Origin: Pseudomonadota bacterium
GTDB taxonomy: Bacteria; Pseudomonadota; Alphaproteobacteria; Reyranellales; Reyranellaceae
DNA: 9,801 bases
Direction: 5' to 3'
Assembly (NCBI GenBank): GCA_023416135.1
Contig: JAEZIF010000188.1
Coordinates: 1-9,801, forward strand
Notes under the pieces: model-generated
The model's input: the letters and a program-made list of their open reading frames with translations, nothing else
Told to the model about the DNA's origin: nothing
Databases searched by the model: none
Translations under genes and position numbers: made by a program
Shown: piece by piece, positions 1 through 6,878 of the stretch
Position numbering within the stretch: the stretch's first letter is position 1
Layout: every line of letters begins with the position of its first letter

Positions 1-408
<408 letters not shown>

Positions 409-431
409 GCCATCCTTGACGGCAGGAAACA

Positions 432-466
432 GGGCGCGATCCTGCGGGTTCGCGCCCTTCTTCTTT
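432..466 (+). terminator. Intrinsic (Rho-independent) terminator after the acyl-CoA dehydrogenase
   Basis: A perfect 8-bp GC-rich stem (GGGCGCGA at 432-439 pairing with TCGCGCCC at 450-457) encloses a 10-base loop and is followed at once by a pyrimidine tract, TTCTTCTTT (458-466). It starts 23 bases after the stop codon at 408 and ends before the ribosome binding site of the next gene, so it separates the two transcription units. Confidence 0.85.
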
Positions 467-482
467 GTGCCGGGAGGCTACA

Positions 483-848
483 GTGGACAATCCCCTGAAC
501 CGCCATGTCAGCGATCACCTCGCCAACGAACGGACCCTGCTGGCCTGGATCAGAACGTCCATCGCGGTGATCGCATTCGGGGTGGCGATCAACCGCTTCA
601 GCCTGTTCCTAATGGAGATCAACCAGGCCGTGCCGGAGGTGCGCCTCGCCGCCAACCGCCACGTCGCAGCGCTCGGCGCCGGCCTCGTCGTGCTGGGCAT
701 CGTGATGATGGTCGGCGCGCTCTGGCACTATCTGCGCGTCAGCCGCTCGATCGACGCCGAAGCCTACCGCCCCTCGACGCGCATCATGGTGGCGACGTCG
801 GCCGCCATCGTGGCGATGGGCGTCGTCGCGTTGGTCTGGCTTTTCTGA
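483..848 (+). CDS. DUF202 (YidH-like) small inner-membrane protein
   Basis: This is a 121-residue predicted integral membrane protein. Residues 12-25 (HLANERTLLAWIRT) are the hallmark of the DUF202 family, which includes bacterial YidH and resembles the membrane part of yeast VTC1. Three hydrophobic segments are visible, at roughly 20-43, 62-84 and 100-121, and the chain ends right after the last one. The GTG start at 483 is chosen because GGGAGG at 472-477 lies 5 bases upstream; a TTG at 465 in the same frame would place the start codon upstream of that ribosome binding site. The length is normal for the family. The biochemical function is unknown. It stands alone: a terminator precedes it and the next gene converges 15 bases beyond its stop, so context gives no hint of its job. 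Confidence 0.85.
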   Translation: MDNPLNRHVSDHLANERTLLAWIRTSIAVIAFGVAINRFSLFLMEINQAVPEVRLAANRHVAALGAGLVVLGIVMMVGALWHYLRVSRSIDAEAYRPSTRIMVATSAAIVAMGVVALVWLF

Positions 849-863
849 AGCCTGGCGACGCGC

Positions 864-1454
864 TCAGCGCCGGGCCGAACCGAGCGGCGCCGGCGGACCG
901 TCGGGGATGTTCATCAGGTCAACCTCGGGCATGCCCGCTTCGTAGGCGGCGGCCAGGGCCGCGGGATCGAACGCCACCCCGATGGGATTCTTGCGGAAGG
1001 CGTCGGTCGTGAAATAGGCCGAGCACTCTTCCTTCGTCTTGTAGCGATCGACCTGCAGCTCCACTGAATTGCCGTCAGGATCGCGGTAGTACAGCGAGAT
1101 CGTCGGGCCGTGATGGATCGGCCGGTAGGGCTCGATCCCCTCGTCCTTCAGGCGACGCCAGGTCGACAGCAGCTCGCCTATGTCGCGGAACGTGTAGGCG
1201 ACGTGCGCCAGGCCCCACGCCTTGTCGTCGGGCTCGTGCAGGCCCTCGACGTTCACCACCGCCAGCCGATGGTGCTCGTCGTCGTAGGTCATGAAGCAGA
1301 TGAAGTCGTTGCGCTGCACGACATGCATGTCGAGCACGGTGCAGTACCAGTCGACCATCTTCGCCATGTTCGACGAGCGCAGCACGAAGTGCGCGAACAG
1401 CGACGGCGCGATCGGCCTGGGATCGAGGGTGCGTGACTGCACGATGCTATCCAT
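864..1454 (-). CDS. VOC-fold protein (glyoxalase/extradiol dioxygenase superfamily)
   Basis: This 196-residue cytoplasmic protein has two beta-alpha-beta-beta-beta modules typical of the vicinal oxygen chelate superfamily. Module 1 starts at FAHFVLRSSNMAKMVDWY (about 20-37) and module 2 at WGLAHVAYTF (80-89), ending in YRDPDGNSVELQVD (123-136). His22, His84 and Glu132 fall where the metal-binding triad of extradiol dioxygenases and related single-domain enzymes lies, so a divalent metal (Fe or Mn) site is likely. Members cleave catechols or act as isomerases or lyases; the substrate is not readable here. The ATG at 1454 has GGAGG (plus-strand CCTCC at 1462-1466) 7 bases upstream. It is the last gene of the minus-strand operon, starting 27 nt after the amidohydrolase stop, and probably works on the same compound. 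It converges with the DUF202 gene, leaving 15 nt between stops. Confidence 0.88.
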   Translation of the reverse strand: MDSIVQSRTLDPRPIAPSLFAHFVLRSSNMAKMVDWYCTVLDMHVVQRNDFICFMTYDDEHHRLAVVNVEGLHEPDDKAWGLAHVAYTFRDIGELLSTWRRLKDEGIEPYRPIHHGPTISLYYRDPDGNSVELQVDRYKTKEECSAYFTTDAFRKNPIGVAFDPAALAAAYEAGMPEVDLMNIPDGPPAPLGSARR

Positions 1455-1481
1455 AAGCGGACCTCCAGATGGCCCCCCAGT

Positions 1482-3191
1482 CTACGCCCCCGCGCGCTGG
1501 CGCAACAGCCGTCCGCTGGGCCGCGCCGGCGCCTGGCCGGGCGGCGGCAGGGGCTCGCCATTGACGATCACGGCATGGATGCCGCGCGGGTGGGAAATCA
1601 GCCGGTCTTCGCCGGCCGGCAGGTCGTTGACCCGCTCGAGCGGCGAGGCGCCGATGGTGGCGGGATCGAACACCACGATGTCGGCCGGCAGTCCGACAGC
1701 GAGGCGGCCACGGTCGTTCAGGCCGAACAGCGCCGCCGTCGCGCCGGTCAGGCGATGGACGGCCTGCTCCAGCGTCAGAGCCCCGTCCTCGCGCACCCAG
1801 TGTCCCAACAGGTGCGTCGAATAGCAGGCGTCGCAGAGCTGGCTGAGATGGGCGCCGCCGTCCCCCAGCCCGATGATGACATTGGGGTCCTTGATGATCT
1901 CGCGCACCTCGTCCTCGACGAAGTTGAGCAGCGAGGCGCGCATGCGGGTGTCGAGATCCTCCAGCGCGAGGTCGAACATCAGGTCTACGGCATGCATGCC
2001 GCGTTCCTTCGCGACGTCGACGAGGGTGCGCTCCTTCATCGACGGATCCTTGGCATGGGCGATGACATAGCTGCGGAAGGTCGCGCGGCGCGTATCGCCT
2101 TCGAGCTCCTTGCCCATGAAGGTCGCATCGTCGGGGCCACGTCCGTCGGCCTGCCGTTTCACGCGCGCCCGGAAGGCGGGATCGGCGTAGACTTTGCGCC
2201 GCGCCGCGTCGTCCGGCGCCGCACGCATCGCCTCGAACGACGCCCAGGTGTCGAACACGACCGGCGAATGGAAGTCGAACTCGATCTGGATCGGCCGGCA
2301 GGCGCCCTGCGGGTAGATCGGCAGGCCGCGCGCGATCTGCTCGCCCGCCTTGGCGAGCTGCGGACGGTGCGAGTTCGGTCCCAGCGCTCCAGCCAGCAGC
2401 GCCGTCCAGACCAGCGGCCGGCCGGACTTGGCGTGCAGCGCCTCGTACTCCTCCCAACGCGGGTCGCGGCCGACATTGTACTGGATGATGCCGTGGCCCG
2501 ACTTGCCGACGGCGTCGGCGATCTCGAGCATCTCGCCGAAATCGGCCAGGCGGCTCGGCACCGGCCGGCCGGAATAGCCGATATGGATCTTGGACACCGA
2601 GGTGGCAAATCCAACGGCGCCGGCATCCATCGCCTCGGCCGTCAGCCGCTTCATGGTGGCGATCTCGTCGGGCCGCGCGGCGCGCTCGGTGGCTTCCTCG
2701 CCCATCACCGACAGGCGCAGCGGCGTGTGTCCGAACAGGACCGCGACGTTGATGCCGAGCGGGCGCGCCGCCACGGCGTCCATGTATTCCGGGAAGCTGA
2801 CGAAGGGCCAGTCGGCGCCGATGCCCGCCTCCAGCGCGGCAAGGCTCATGGCCTCGACCCGCTCCAGCGTGCGCAGGATCAGGCCGCGATGTTCCGGCCG
2901 CGTCGGCGCGATGCCGAATCCGCAATTGCCGACCACCACCGTGGTGACGCCGTGCCACGGCGAGATGGTGAGCATGGGATCCCAAAGCACCTGCGCATCG
3001 TAGTGCGTGTGGATGTCGACGAAGCCCGGGGCCACGACCTGGCCGCCGGCATCGATGGTGCGGTCGGCCGGGCCGGGCACGTCGCCCAGCGCCACGACCT
3101 TGCCGTCCTTGATGCCGACGTCTCCGCGGCGGCGCGGGGCGCCGGTGCCGTCGACGATCTCGCCGCCGACGATCTTGATGTCATATGCCAT
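1482..3191 (-). CDS. D-aminoacylase-like amidohydrolase (N-acyl-D-amino-acid deacylase family)
   Basis: This is a 569-residue cytoplasmic amidohydrolase of the COG3653 type. Residues 1-55 form the small beta-sandwich common to the superfamily. FVDIHTHYDAQ (57-67) gives the HxH motif (His61, His63) and GNCGFGIAP (88-96) the Cys90 typical of D-aminoacylases. GLGDGGAH (441-448) holds Asp444, matching the catalytic Asp, and LPADIVVFDP near residue 522 is the returning sandwich strand. The family hydrolyses N-acyl-D-amino acids, hydantoin-like or other cyclic amides. Two His ligands of canonical D-aminoacylase seem absent: where H-x-R-x-E is expected there is IIQYNVG (235-241), and where SHLK is expected there is VWTALLAG (261-268). 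Substrate and metal content are therefore uncertain. A Pro/Arg-rich tail of about 20 residues ends the chain. The ATG at 3191 has GGAG 10 bases upstream, inside the end of the preceding gene, which stops 7 nt away. Confidence 0.87.
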   Translation of the reverse strand: MAYDIKIVGGEIVDGTGAPRRRGDVGIKDGKVVALGDVPGPADRTIDAGGQVVAPGFVDIHTHYDAQVLWDPMLTISPWHGVTTVVVGNCGFGIAPTRPEHRGLILRTLERVEAMSLAALEAGIGADWPFVSFPEYMDAVAARPLGINVAVLFGHTPLRLSVMGEEATERAARPDEIATMKRLTAEAMDAGAVGFATSVSKIHIGYSGRPVPSRLADFGEMLEIADAVGKSGHGIIQYNVGRDPRWEEYEALHAKSGRPLVWTALLAGALGPNSHRPQLAKAGEQIARGLPIYPQGACRPIQIEFDFHSPVVFDTWASFEAMRAAPDDAARRKVYADPAFRARVKRQADGRGPDDATFMGKELEGDTRRATFRSYVIAHAKDPSMKERTLVDVAKERGMHAVDLMFDLALEDLDTRMRASLLNFVEDEVREIIKDPNVIIGLGDGGAHLSQLCDACYSTHLLGHWVREDGALTLEQAVHRLTGATAALFGLNDRGRLAVGLPADIVVFDPATIGASPLERVNDLPAGEDRLISHPRGIHAVIVNGEPLPPPGQAPARPSGRLLRQRAGA

Positions 3192-3198
3192 GGTACGC

Positions 3199-4170
3199 TT
3201 ACTCCACTTTGATGCCGGTGTAGTCGATCATCTTCTTCCAGTAGGCGAGGTCCGCCTTCTGGCGCTCGGCGAGAACTTCGGGCGTGCTGCCGAGCGGATC
3301 GAAGCCCAACGTCTTCCACCGCTCCATCGATGCCGGCTCGAGCAGCGCCTTGTTGATGTCTGCGGAAAGCTTGTCGACGATCGGCCGCGGCGTCTTGGCC
3401 GGCGCGAAGATGCCGTACCAGCCCTCGATGGCGAAGTCGGGGAAGCCCGATTCCTCCATAGTCGGCAGGTCGGGTGCCGAGGGAGACCGCTTGGCGCAGG
3501 TCTGCGCCAGCGCCTTGACCTTGCCTGCCTTCGCCGCCGGCAGCGCCGAGGGCAGGTTGTCGAACATGAAGGAGACCCGGCCAGTCATCAGGTCGGGCAT
3601 GGCGGCCGCGCTGCCGCGATAGGGGACGTGCGTCGCCTTGATACCGGCGCGCTTGACCATCAACTCGGCGGCGACGTGCTGGGAGCTTCCCGGCGCGGCC
3701 GAAGCATAGTCGATGCCGCCGCTCTGCTTCTTGGCCCACTCGACCAGTTCCCGGGGCGTATTGACCGGTATGTTGGGGGCGACCACCAGGGCCATGCAGG
3801 CCGTGCCGATCAGGGACAGCGGCTGGAAGTCCTTGAGCGGGTCGTAGGGCAAGTTCGGGAAGAAGATCTGGTTCGAGACGTGCGTGCTCTGCGTGCCCAG
3901 CATCAGCGTGTAGCCATCCGGCGGCGCCTTGGCGACGAAATCGGTGCCGATGGCGCCCGAGGCGCCGCCCTTGTTCTCGACGACGACGCTCTGGTTCCAC
4001 ATGTCGGCCAGCCGCGCCGTCAGCACGCGCGACAGCGTGTCGGTCGGCCCGCCGGCCGGAAAAGGCACCACCCAGCGCACCGTGCGGTTCGGATAGGCTT
4101 CCTGTGCCGAGGCCTGCCCCGACAGTGCGACGGCACCGGTGACGAACACGGACATGATGAAACGCAGCAT
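3199..4170 (-). CDS. Tripartite tricarboxylate transporter (Bug/TctC) periplasmic solute-binding protein
   Basis: This is a 323-residue exported protein. It has a short basic start, a hydrophobic core and ASA at 20-22, giving a Sec signal peptide probably cut before Gln23. The mature part opens YPNRTVRWVVPFPAGGPTDT (26-45), the classic Bug-family beginning; VVPFPAGGPTD forms the loop that contacts the ligand carboxylate. VENKGGASGAIGTDFVAKA and PDGYTLMLG follow, also family hallmarks. Length is standard. Bug proteins bind carboxylates and other small anions in the periplasm and deliver them to TctA/TctB membrane partners; no tctA or tctB is present here, the common orphan situation in beta- and alphaproteobacteria. 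The ATG at 4170 is preceded by a moderate AAGGGA site. It is first in the minus-strand operon, so it probably captures the compound processed by the amidohydrolase downstream. The ligand is unknown. Confidence 0.92.
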   Translation of the reverse strand: MLRFIMSVFVTGAVALSGQASAQEAYPNRTVRWVVPFPAGGPTDTLSRVLTARLADMWNQSVVVENKGGASGAIGTDFVAKAPPDGYTLMLGTQSTHVSNQIFFPNLPYDPLKDFQPLSLIGTACMALVVAPNIPVNTPRELVEWAKKQSGGIDYASAAPGSSQHVAAELMVKRAGIKATHVPYRGSAAAMPDLMTGRVSFMFDNLPSALPAAKAGKVKALAQTCAKRSPSAPDLPTMEESGFPDFAIEGWYGIFAPAKTPRPIVDKLSADINKALLEPASMERWKTLGFDPLGSTPEVLAERQKADLAYWKKMIDYTGIKVE

Positions 4171-4298
4171 TGAACCATCCCTTCCCCGTTTTTCGGGAGC
4201 CCGAACCTAACGAAAGCGGACGCGAAAACAATCGACGGTGCCGTCGCTGCGAAACCGGTCGCTTGACCGTCGCGCGGCGGCGGGCAATCCCGAAAGCC
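4171..4298. promoter_or_regulatory. Divergent intergenic control region with two short-spacer dyads
   Basis: These 128 bases lie between the starts of two divergent operons and must hold both promoters. Two perfect inverted repeats with 2-base centres are seen: TTCGGG-AG-CCCGAA (4192-4205) and CGACGG-TG-CCGTCG (4233-4246), centres 41 bp apart. A weaker 5-bp stem, CGGTC-GCTT-GACCG, lies at 4256-4269. A TTGACC at 4263-4268 could be a -35 box for the plus-strand operon, but no convincing -10 follows it. The dyads could be operator sites or RNA hairpins; no regulator gene lies in the window. Confidence 0.4.
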
Positions 4299-5213
4299 AT
4301 GTCCGCGCCCGCCCCAGACGCGTCCGATTCGCTCTCGCGGTTGATCCCGTCGCGCGTGGCGCGCGGCTTCTTCCTCGCCGTGGTGGCGGGCGTGTTCTTC
4401 AATTTCCTCAACGTGTCGGCAAAGGAGCTGGCGAGCGAGCTGCCGCCGCTCCTCGTCTCGTGGGGCCGCTGGGTCGCCGGCGTCGCGCTGATCGCGCCGT
4501 ACATGCTGTGGCGCGCCGGCCCGAACGGCATGCGCACGCGCAACCTCAAGCTGCACTGTCTGCGCGGCCTGTTCCACACGCCAGGCTATGGCCTGTGGTA
4601 CGAGGCGGTCGCATGGCTGCCGCTCGCCACCATGGCGGCGCTGGGCTTCACCGGCCCGATCTTCGTCACCCTGGGTGCCGTGCTCTTCCTGCGCGAGAAG
4701 GTGCACTGGCGGCGCTGGGCCGCAGTCGCCGTCGGCTTCTTCGGCATGCTGGTGATCGTGCGGCCGGGCCTGGTCGCGATGAACCCCGGCATCGTCATGA
4801 TGATGATCGCCGTACCGCTGATTGCCGGTTCCAACCTCTTCGCCAAGGTCGTCGCCGGCCGCGATCGGCCCGAAGTGGTCGTCCTTTGGCAAAGCGTGGT
4901 CGGCGCCATCTGCTTCGCGCCGTTCGGCCTGTGGCTCTGGCAGACGCCGACGGGCGAGCAGCTCTTGTGGTTCCTGGCCTCCGGCTTCTTCGGCACCCTG
5001 GGCTACTTCTTCGTCACCTGGGCCTATCGACTGCTCGACATTTCCGCCCTGCAACCCATCACCTTCCTCGGCATCGTGTGGGCCGCCTTGTCGGACGTGG
5101 CGCTCTGGGGCAAGACGGCGGACGGCTGGACGTTCGTTGGCGCTGCGATCATCGTGGCGGCGACGAGCTATATCGCCCATCGTGAAGCCAGAGTAGGAAG
5201 GAAGAAGACATGA
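4299..5213 (+). CDS. DMT-superfamily (EamA) transporter
   Basis: This is a 304-residue inner-membrane protein of the drug/metabolite transporter superfamily. It has two tandem EamA repeats (about 22-152 and 165-290) and roughly ten hydrophobic helices. The first, GFFLAVVAGVFFNFLNVSAK, begins near residue 23, and LGFTGPIFVTLGAVLFLREK is the helix-4/5 pattern repeated in the second half as LQPITFLGIVWAALSDVALW. Such proteins move amino acids, S-adenosylmethionine, nucleosides or other small metabolites, often outward; the substrate cannot be inferred. The ATG at 4299 is preferred over an in-frame TTG at 4170, because the extra 43 residues would be an Arg-rich leader with no family counterpart. 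No clear ribosome binding site precedes 4299. The tail is basic (REARVGRKKT). Its stop overlaps the next start by 4 nt (ATGA), so the two are co-translated. Confidence 0.88.
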   Translation: MSAPAPDASDSLSRLIPSRVARGFFLAVVAGVFFNFLNVSAKELASELPPLLVSWGRWVAGVALIAPYMLWRAGPNGMRTRNLKLHCLRGLFHTPGYGLWYEAVAWLPLATMAALGFTGPIFVTLGAVLFLREKVHWRRWAAVAVGFFGMLVIVRPGLVAMNPGIVMMMIAVPLIAGSNLFAKVVAGRDRPEVVVLWQSVVGAICFAPFGLWLWQTPTGEQLLWFLASGFFGTLGYFFVTWAYRLLDISALQPITFLGIVWAALSDVALWGKTADGWTFVGAAIIVAATSYIAHREARVGRKKT

Positions 5214-5980
5214 CCGATCGCCTTGCAGGCAAGGTGGCGCTGATCACCGGGGGCGCATCGGGCCTGGGTGCCAACGCTGCTGCCCTGATGGCGCAGGAAG
5301 GCGCCAAGGTCGTGGTCGCCGACATCGCCGCCGACCGTGGCAAGGCGGTGGCGGACAAGCTGGGCTCGGCCGGGCACTTCGTGAAGCTCGACGTCACCAG
5401 CGAGGACAATTGGAAGGCGGCCATCCAGGAGGCGGTCGACAAGTTCGGTGCGCTCCACGTGCTCCTGAACTCGGCCGGCATCGGCCTCAGCAAGACGGTG
5501 GAGGAAATCCAGCTCGAGGAGTGGCGCAGGGTCCACGCCATCGACCTCGACGGCGTGTTCCTGGGTTGCAAGCACGGCGTTGCCGAGATCAAGAAGCATA
5601 CGCAACGTCTGGGCGGCTCGGTGATCAACATCTCGTCGATTTCCGGCATCATCGCCGGCGCCAACATGGCGGCCTACAACTCGGCCAAGGCGGGCGTGCG
5701 CCTGCTCAGCAAGTCGGTGGCGCTGCATTGCGCCAAGTCGGGCTACAACATCCGCTGCAACTCGGTACATCCGACGTTCATCGATACGCCGATCCTCGAC
5801 AAGTACCGCGACCGCTTCGGCAACGAGGTGATGCAGCAGAAGCTCGGCCGGCAGGTGCCGATCGGCCGGCTCGGCCGGCCCGAGGAAGTCGGCTGGGCCC
5901 TGGTCTTCCTCGCCTCCGACGAATCGAGCTTCATGACAGGCTCGGAAGTCGTGATCGACGGCGGGATCTCGGCAATGTAA
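5210..5980 (+). CDS. Short-chain dehydrogenase/reductase (classical SDR)
   Basis: This 256-residue cytoplasmic NAD(P)-dependent oxidoreductase has the Rossmann motif TGGASGLG at 13-20. Asp38 at the end of beta-2 (VVVADI) favours NAD(H). NSAG (87-90) replaces the usual NNAG. The catalytic Ser143, Tyr156 and Lys160 lie in NISSISG and AAYNSAKAG. The C-terminal loop reads PIGRLGRPEEVGWALVFLAS and the end is TGSEVVIDGGISAM, all standard. Odd point: the fourth catalytic residue, normally Asn in a VNLDGVF stretch, is Asp112 here (IDLDGVF). The family oxidises secondary alcohols or reduces ketones; the closest functional types are cyclic-alcohol and hydroxysteroid dehydrogenases, but the substrate is not determined. 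The ATG at 5210 overlaps the transporter stop, with AGGAAGGAAG at 5194-5203 as the ribosome binding site, so expression is tied to the transporter. Confidence 0.93.
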   Translation: MTDRLAGKVALITGGASGLGANAAALMAQEGAKVVVADIAADRGKAVADKLGSAGHFVKLDVTSEDNWKAAIQEAVDKFGALHVLLNSAGIGLSKTVEEIQLEEWRRVHAIDLDGVFLGCKHGVAEIKKHTQRLGGSVINISSISGIIAGANMAAYNSAKAGVRLLSKSVALHCAKSGYNIRCNSVHPTFIDTPILDKYRDRFGNEVMQQKLGRQVPIGRLGRPEEVGWALVFLASDESSFMTGSEVVIDGGISAM

Positions 5981-5984
5981 CCCG

Positions 5985-6055
5985 CTGTCACCCCGAGCGA
6001 AGCGAGGGGCTTTTCGGGCAGCGGGAAAGGTCCCTCGCTTCGCTCGGGATAACAG
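5985..6055. repeat. REP-like palindromic element inside the operon
   Basis: Two 25-base arms (5985-6009 and 6031-6055) are inverted copies matching at 22 of 25 positions, with the shared core CCCGAGCGAAGCGAGGG. The 21-base spacer can pair further (6010-6015 with 6025-6030), giving a hairpin of about 31 bp. CCCGAGCGAAGCGAGG-type palindromes are known as dispersed extragenic repeats in many high-GC genomes. It occupies most of the 94-nt gap between the short-chain dehydrogenase and the hydrolase, and may stabilise upstream mRNA or reduce read-through. There is no T-tract, so it is not a standard terminator. Confidence 0.8.
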
Positions 6056-6074
6056 CAAGTTTGGAGACCAACCA

Positions 6075-6869
6075 ATGCTGCTCTCTCTCAACGGACGGAA
6101 AACCTACTTCGATCTCGCCGGCCCGCAGGGCGCGCCGACGGTGTGCTTCACCCATTCGCTGAACGCCGACGGCGGCATGTGGGTCGAGCAGATGGTGCCG
6201 TTGCTGGCGGCGGGCTATCGTGTGCTGCGACTCGACATGCGCGGCCATGGCGGCAGCGCGCCGGTCGACGGCGACTACACGATCGATGCGCTGGCGGCCG
6301 ACGTGAAGGGCGCGCTCGACGTGCTCGAGATCAAGAAAGTGCATTACATCGGCCTGTCGATCGGCGGCATGATCGGCCAGGGCTTCGCGCTGGCGAACCC
6401 CGGCAGCCTGCTGTCGCTGACGCTCTGCGACACCCAGCCGTCTACGCCGCCCGGTTCCGCGGGCACCTGGGAAGAGCGCAAGGCGACCGTGCGGACCAAG
6501 GGACTGGCGGCGCTGGCCGACGGCACGATGGAGCGCTGGTTTACCGACGAGTTCAAGAAGGTGAATCCGGTGCGCTGGCGCGAGGTCCGCGATACGATCA
6601 GCAACACCACGCCCGCAGGCTCGGCGGGCTGCATGTCGGCGATCCAGAACTTCGACTACCTGGACCGCCTGCCCACCATCAAGATCCCGACGCTGGTCAT
6701 TTGCGGCGACGAGGACCAGGGTACGCCGCCCGACCGCAACCAGCTCATCGCCTCCAAGATCCCGGGCGGGCGATACGAAGGCATCGCCGCCGCGCGCCAC
6801 CTGCCCAATGTCGAGCGGCCGGATCAATTCAACCGCATCATGCTGTCGTTCCTGGCAGCGAATCGCTAA
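6075..6869 (+). CDS. Alpha/beta hydrolase, 3-oxoadipate enol-lactonase-like
   Basis: This 264-residue cytoplasmic hydrolase has the full alpha/beta-hydrolase catalytic set. The oxyanion-hole region is FTHSLNADGGMW (25-36), strand and turn LRLDMRGHGGS (51-61) follow, and the nucleophile elbow GLSIGG (93-98) holds Ser95. The acid is Asp214 in CGDEDQGTPP (210-219) and the base is His242 in ARHLPNVERP (240-249). The cap is short. The layout and the RGHGGS and GLSIGG motifs match the PcaD (3-oxoadipate enol-lactone hydrolase) group, so it may open a lactone or cleave an ester in ring-degradation style chemistry; with no other pca genes nearby, pcaD is not assigned. GGAG at 6063-6066 lies 8 bases before the ATG. 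It follows the REP-like hairpin and precedes the acyl-CoA dehydrogenase by 9 nt. Confidence 0.9.
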   Translation: MLLSLNGRKTYFDLAGPQGAPTVCFTHSLNADGGMWVEQMVPLLAAGYRVLRLDMRGHGGSAPVDGDYTIDALAADVKGALDVLEIKKVHYIGLSIGGMIGQGFALANPGSLLSLTLCDTQPSTPPGSAGTWEERKATVRTKGLAALADGTMERWFTDEFKKVNPVRWREVRDTISNTTPAGSAGCMSAIQNFDYLDRLPTIKIPTLVICGDEDQGTPPDRNQLIASKIPGGRYEGIAAARHLPNVERPDQFNRIMLSFLAANR

Positions 6870-6878
6870 GGCATCATC

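Noticed and set aside
465..482. TTG at 465 as the start of DUF202
   Set aside because: It lies upstream of the GGGAGG site that is well placed for the GTG at 483, and it overlaps the terminator tract.
416..1012. Plus-strand open frame across the terminator and the DUF202 gene
   Set aside because: It is out of frame with DUF202, rich in Arg/Pro/Gly, and overlaps the end of the VOC gene; no support.
1575..3212. Long plus-strand open frame (545 codons) opposite the amidohydrolase
   Set aside because: It is antisense to a gene with clear family motifs, its product is Arg/His/Ala-rich low-complexity text with no domain, and long antisense frames are expected in high-GC codon usage.
4170..4298. 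TTG at 4170 as an upstream start of the transporter
   Set aside because: It would overlap the TctC start codon and add a 43-residue Arg-rich leader unlike EamA proteins; the ATG at 4299 fits the family length.
2879..4579. Minus-strand open frame spanning the TctC gene, the control region and part of the transporter
   Set aside because: It overlaps two confident genes in another frame or strand and has no family features.
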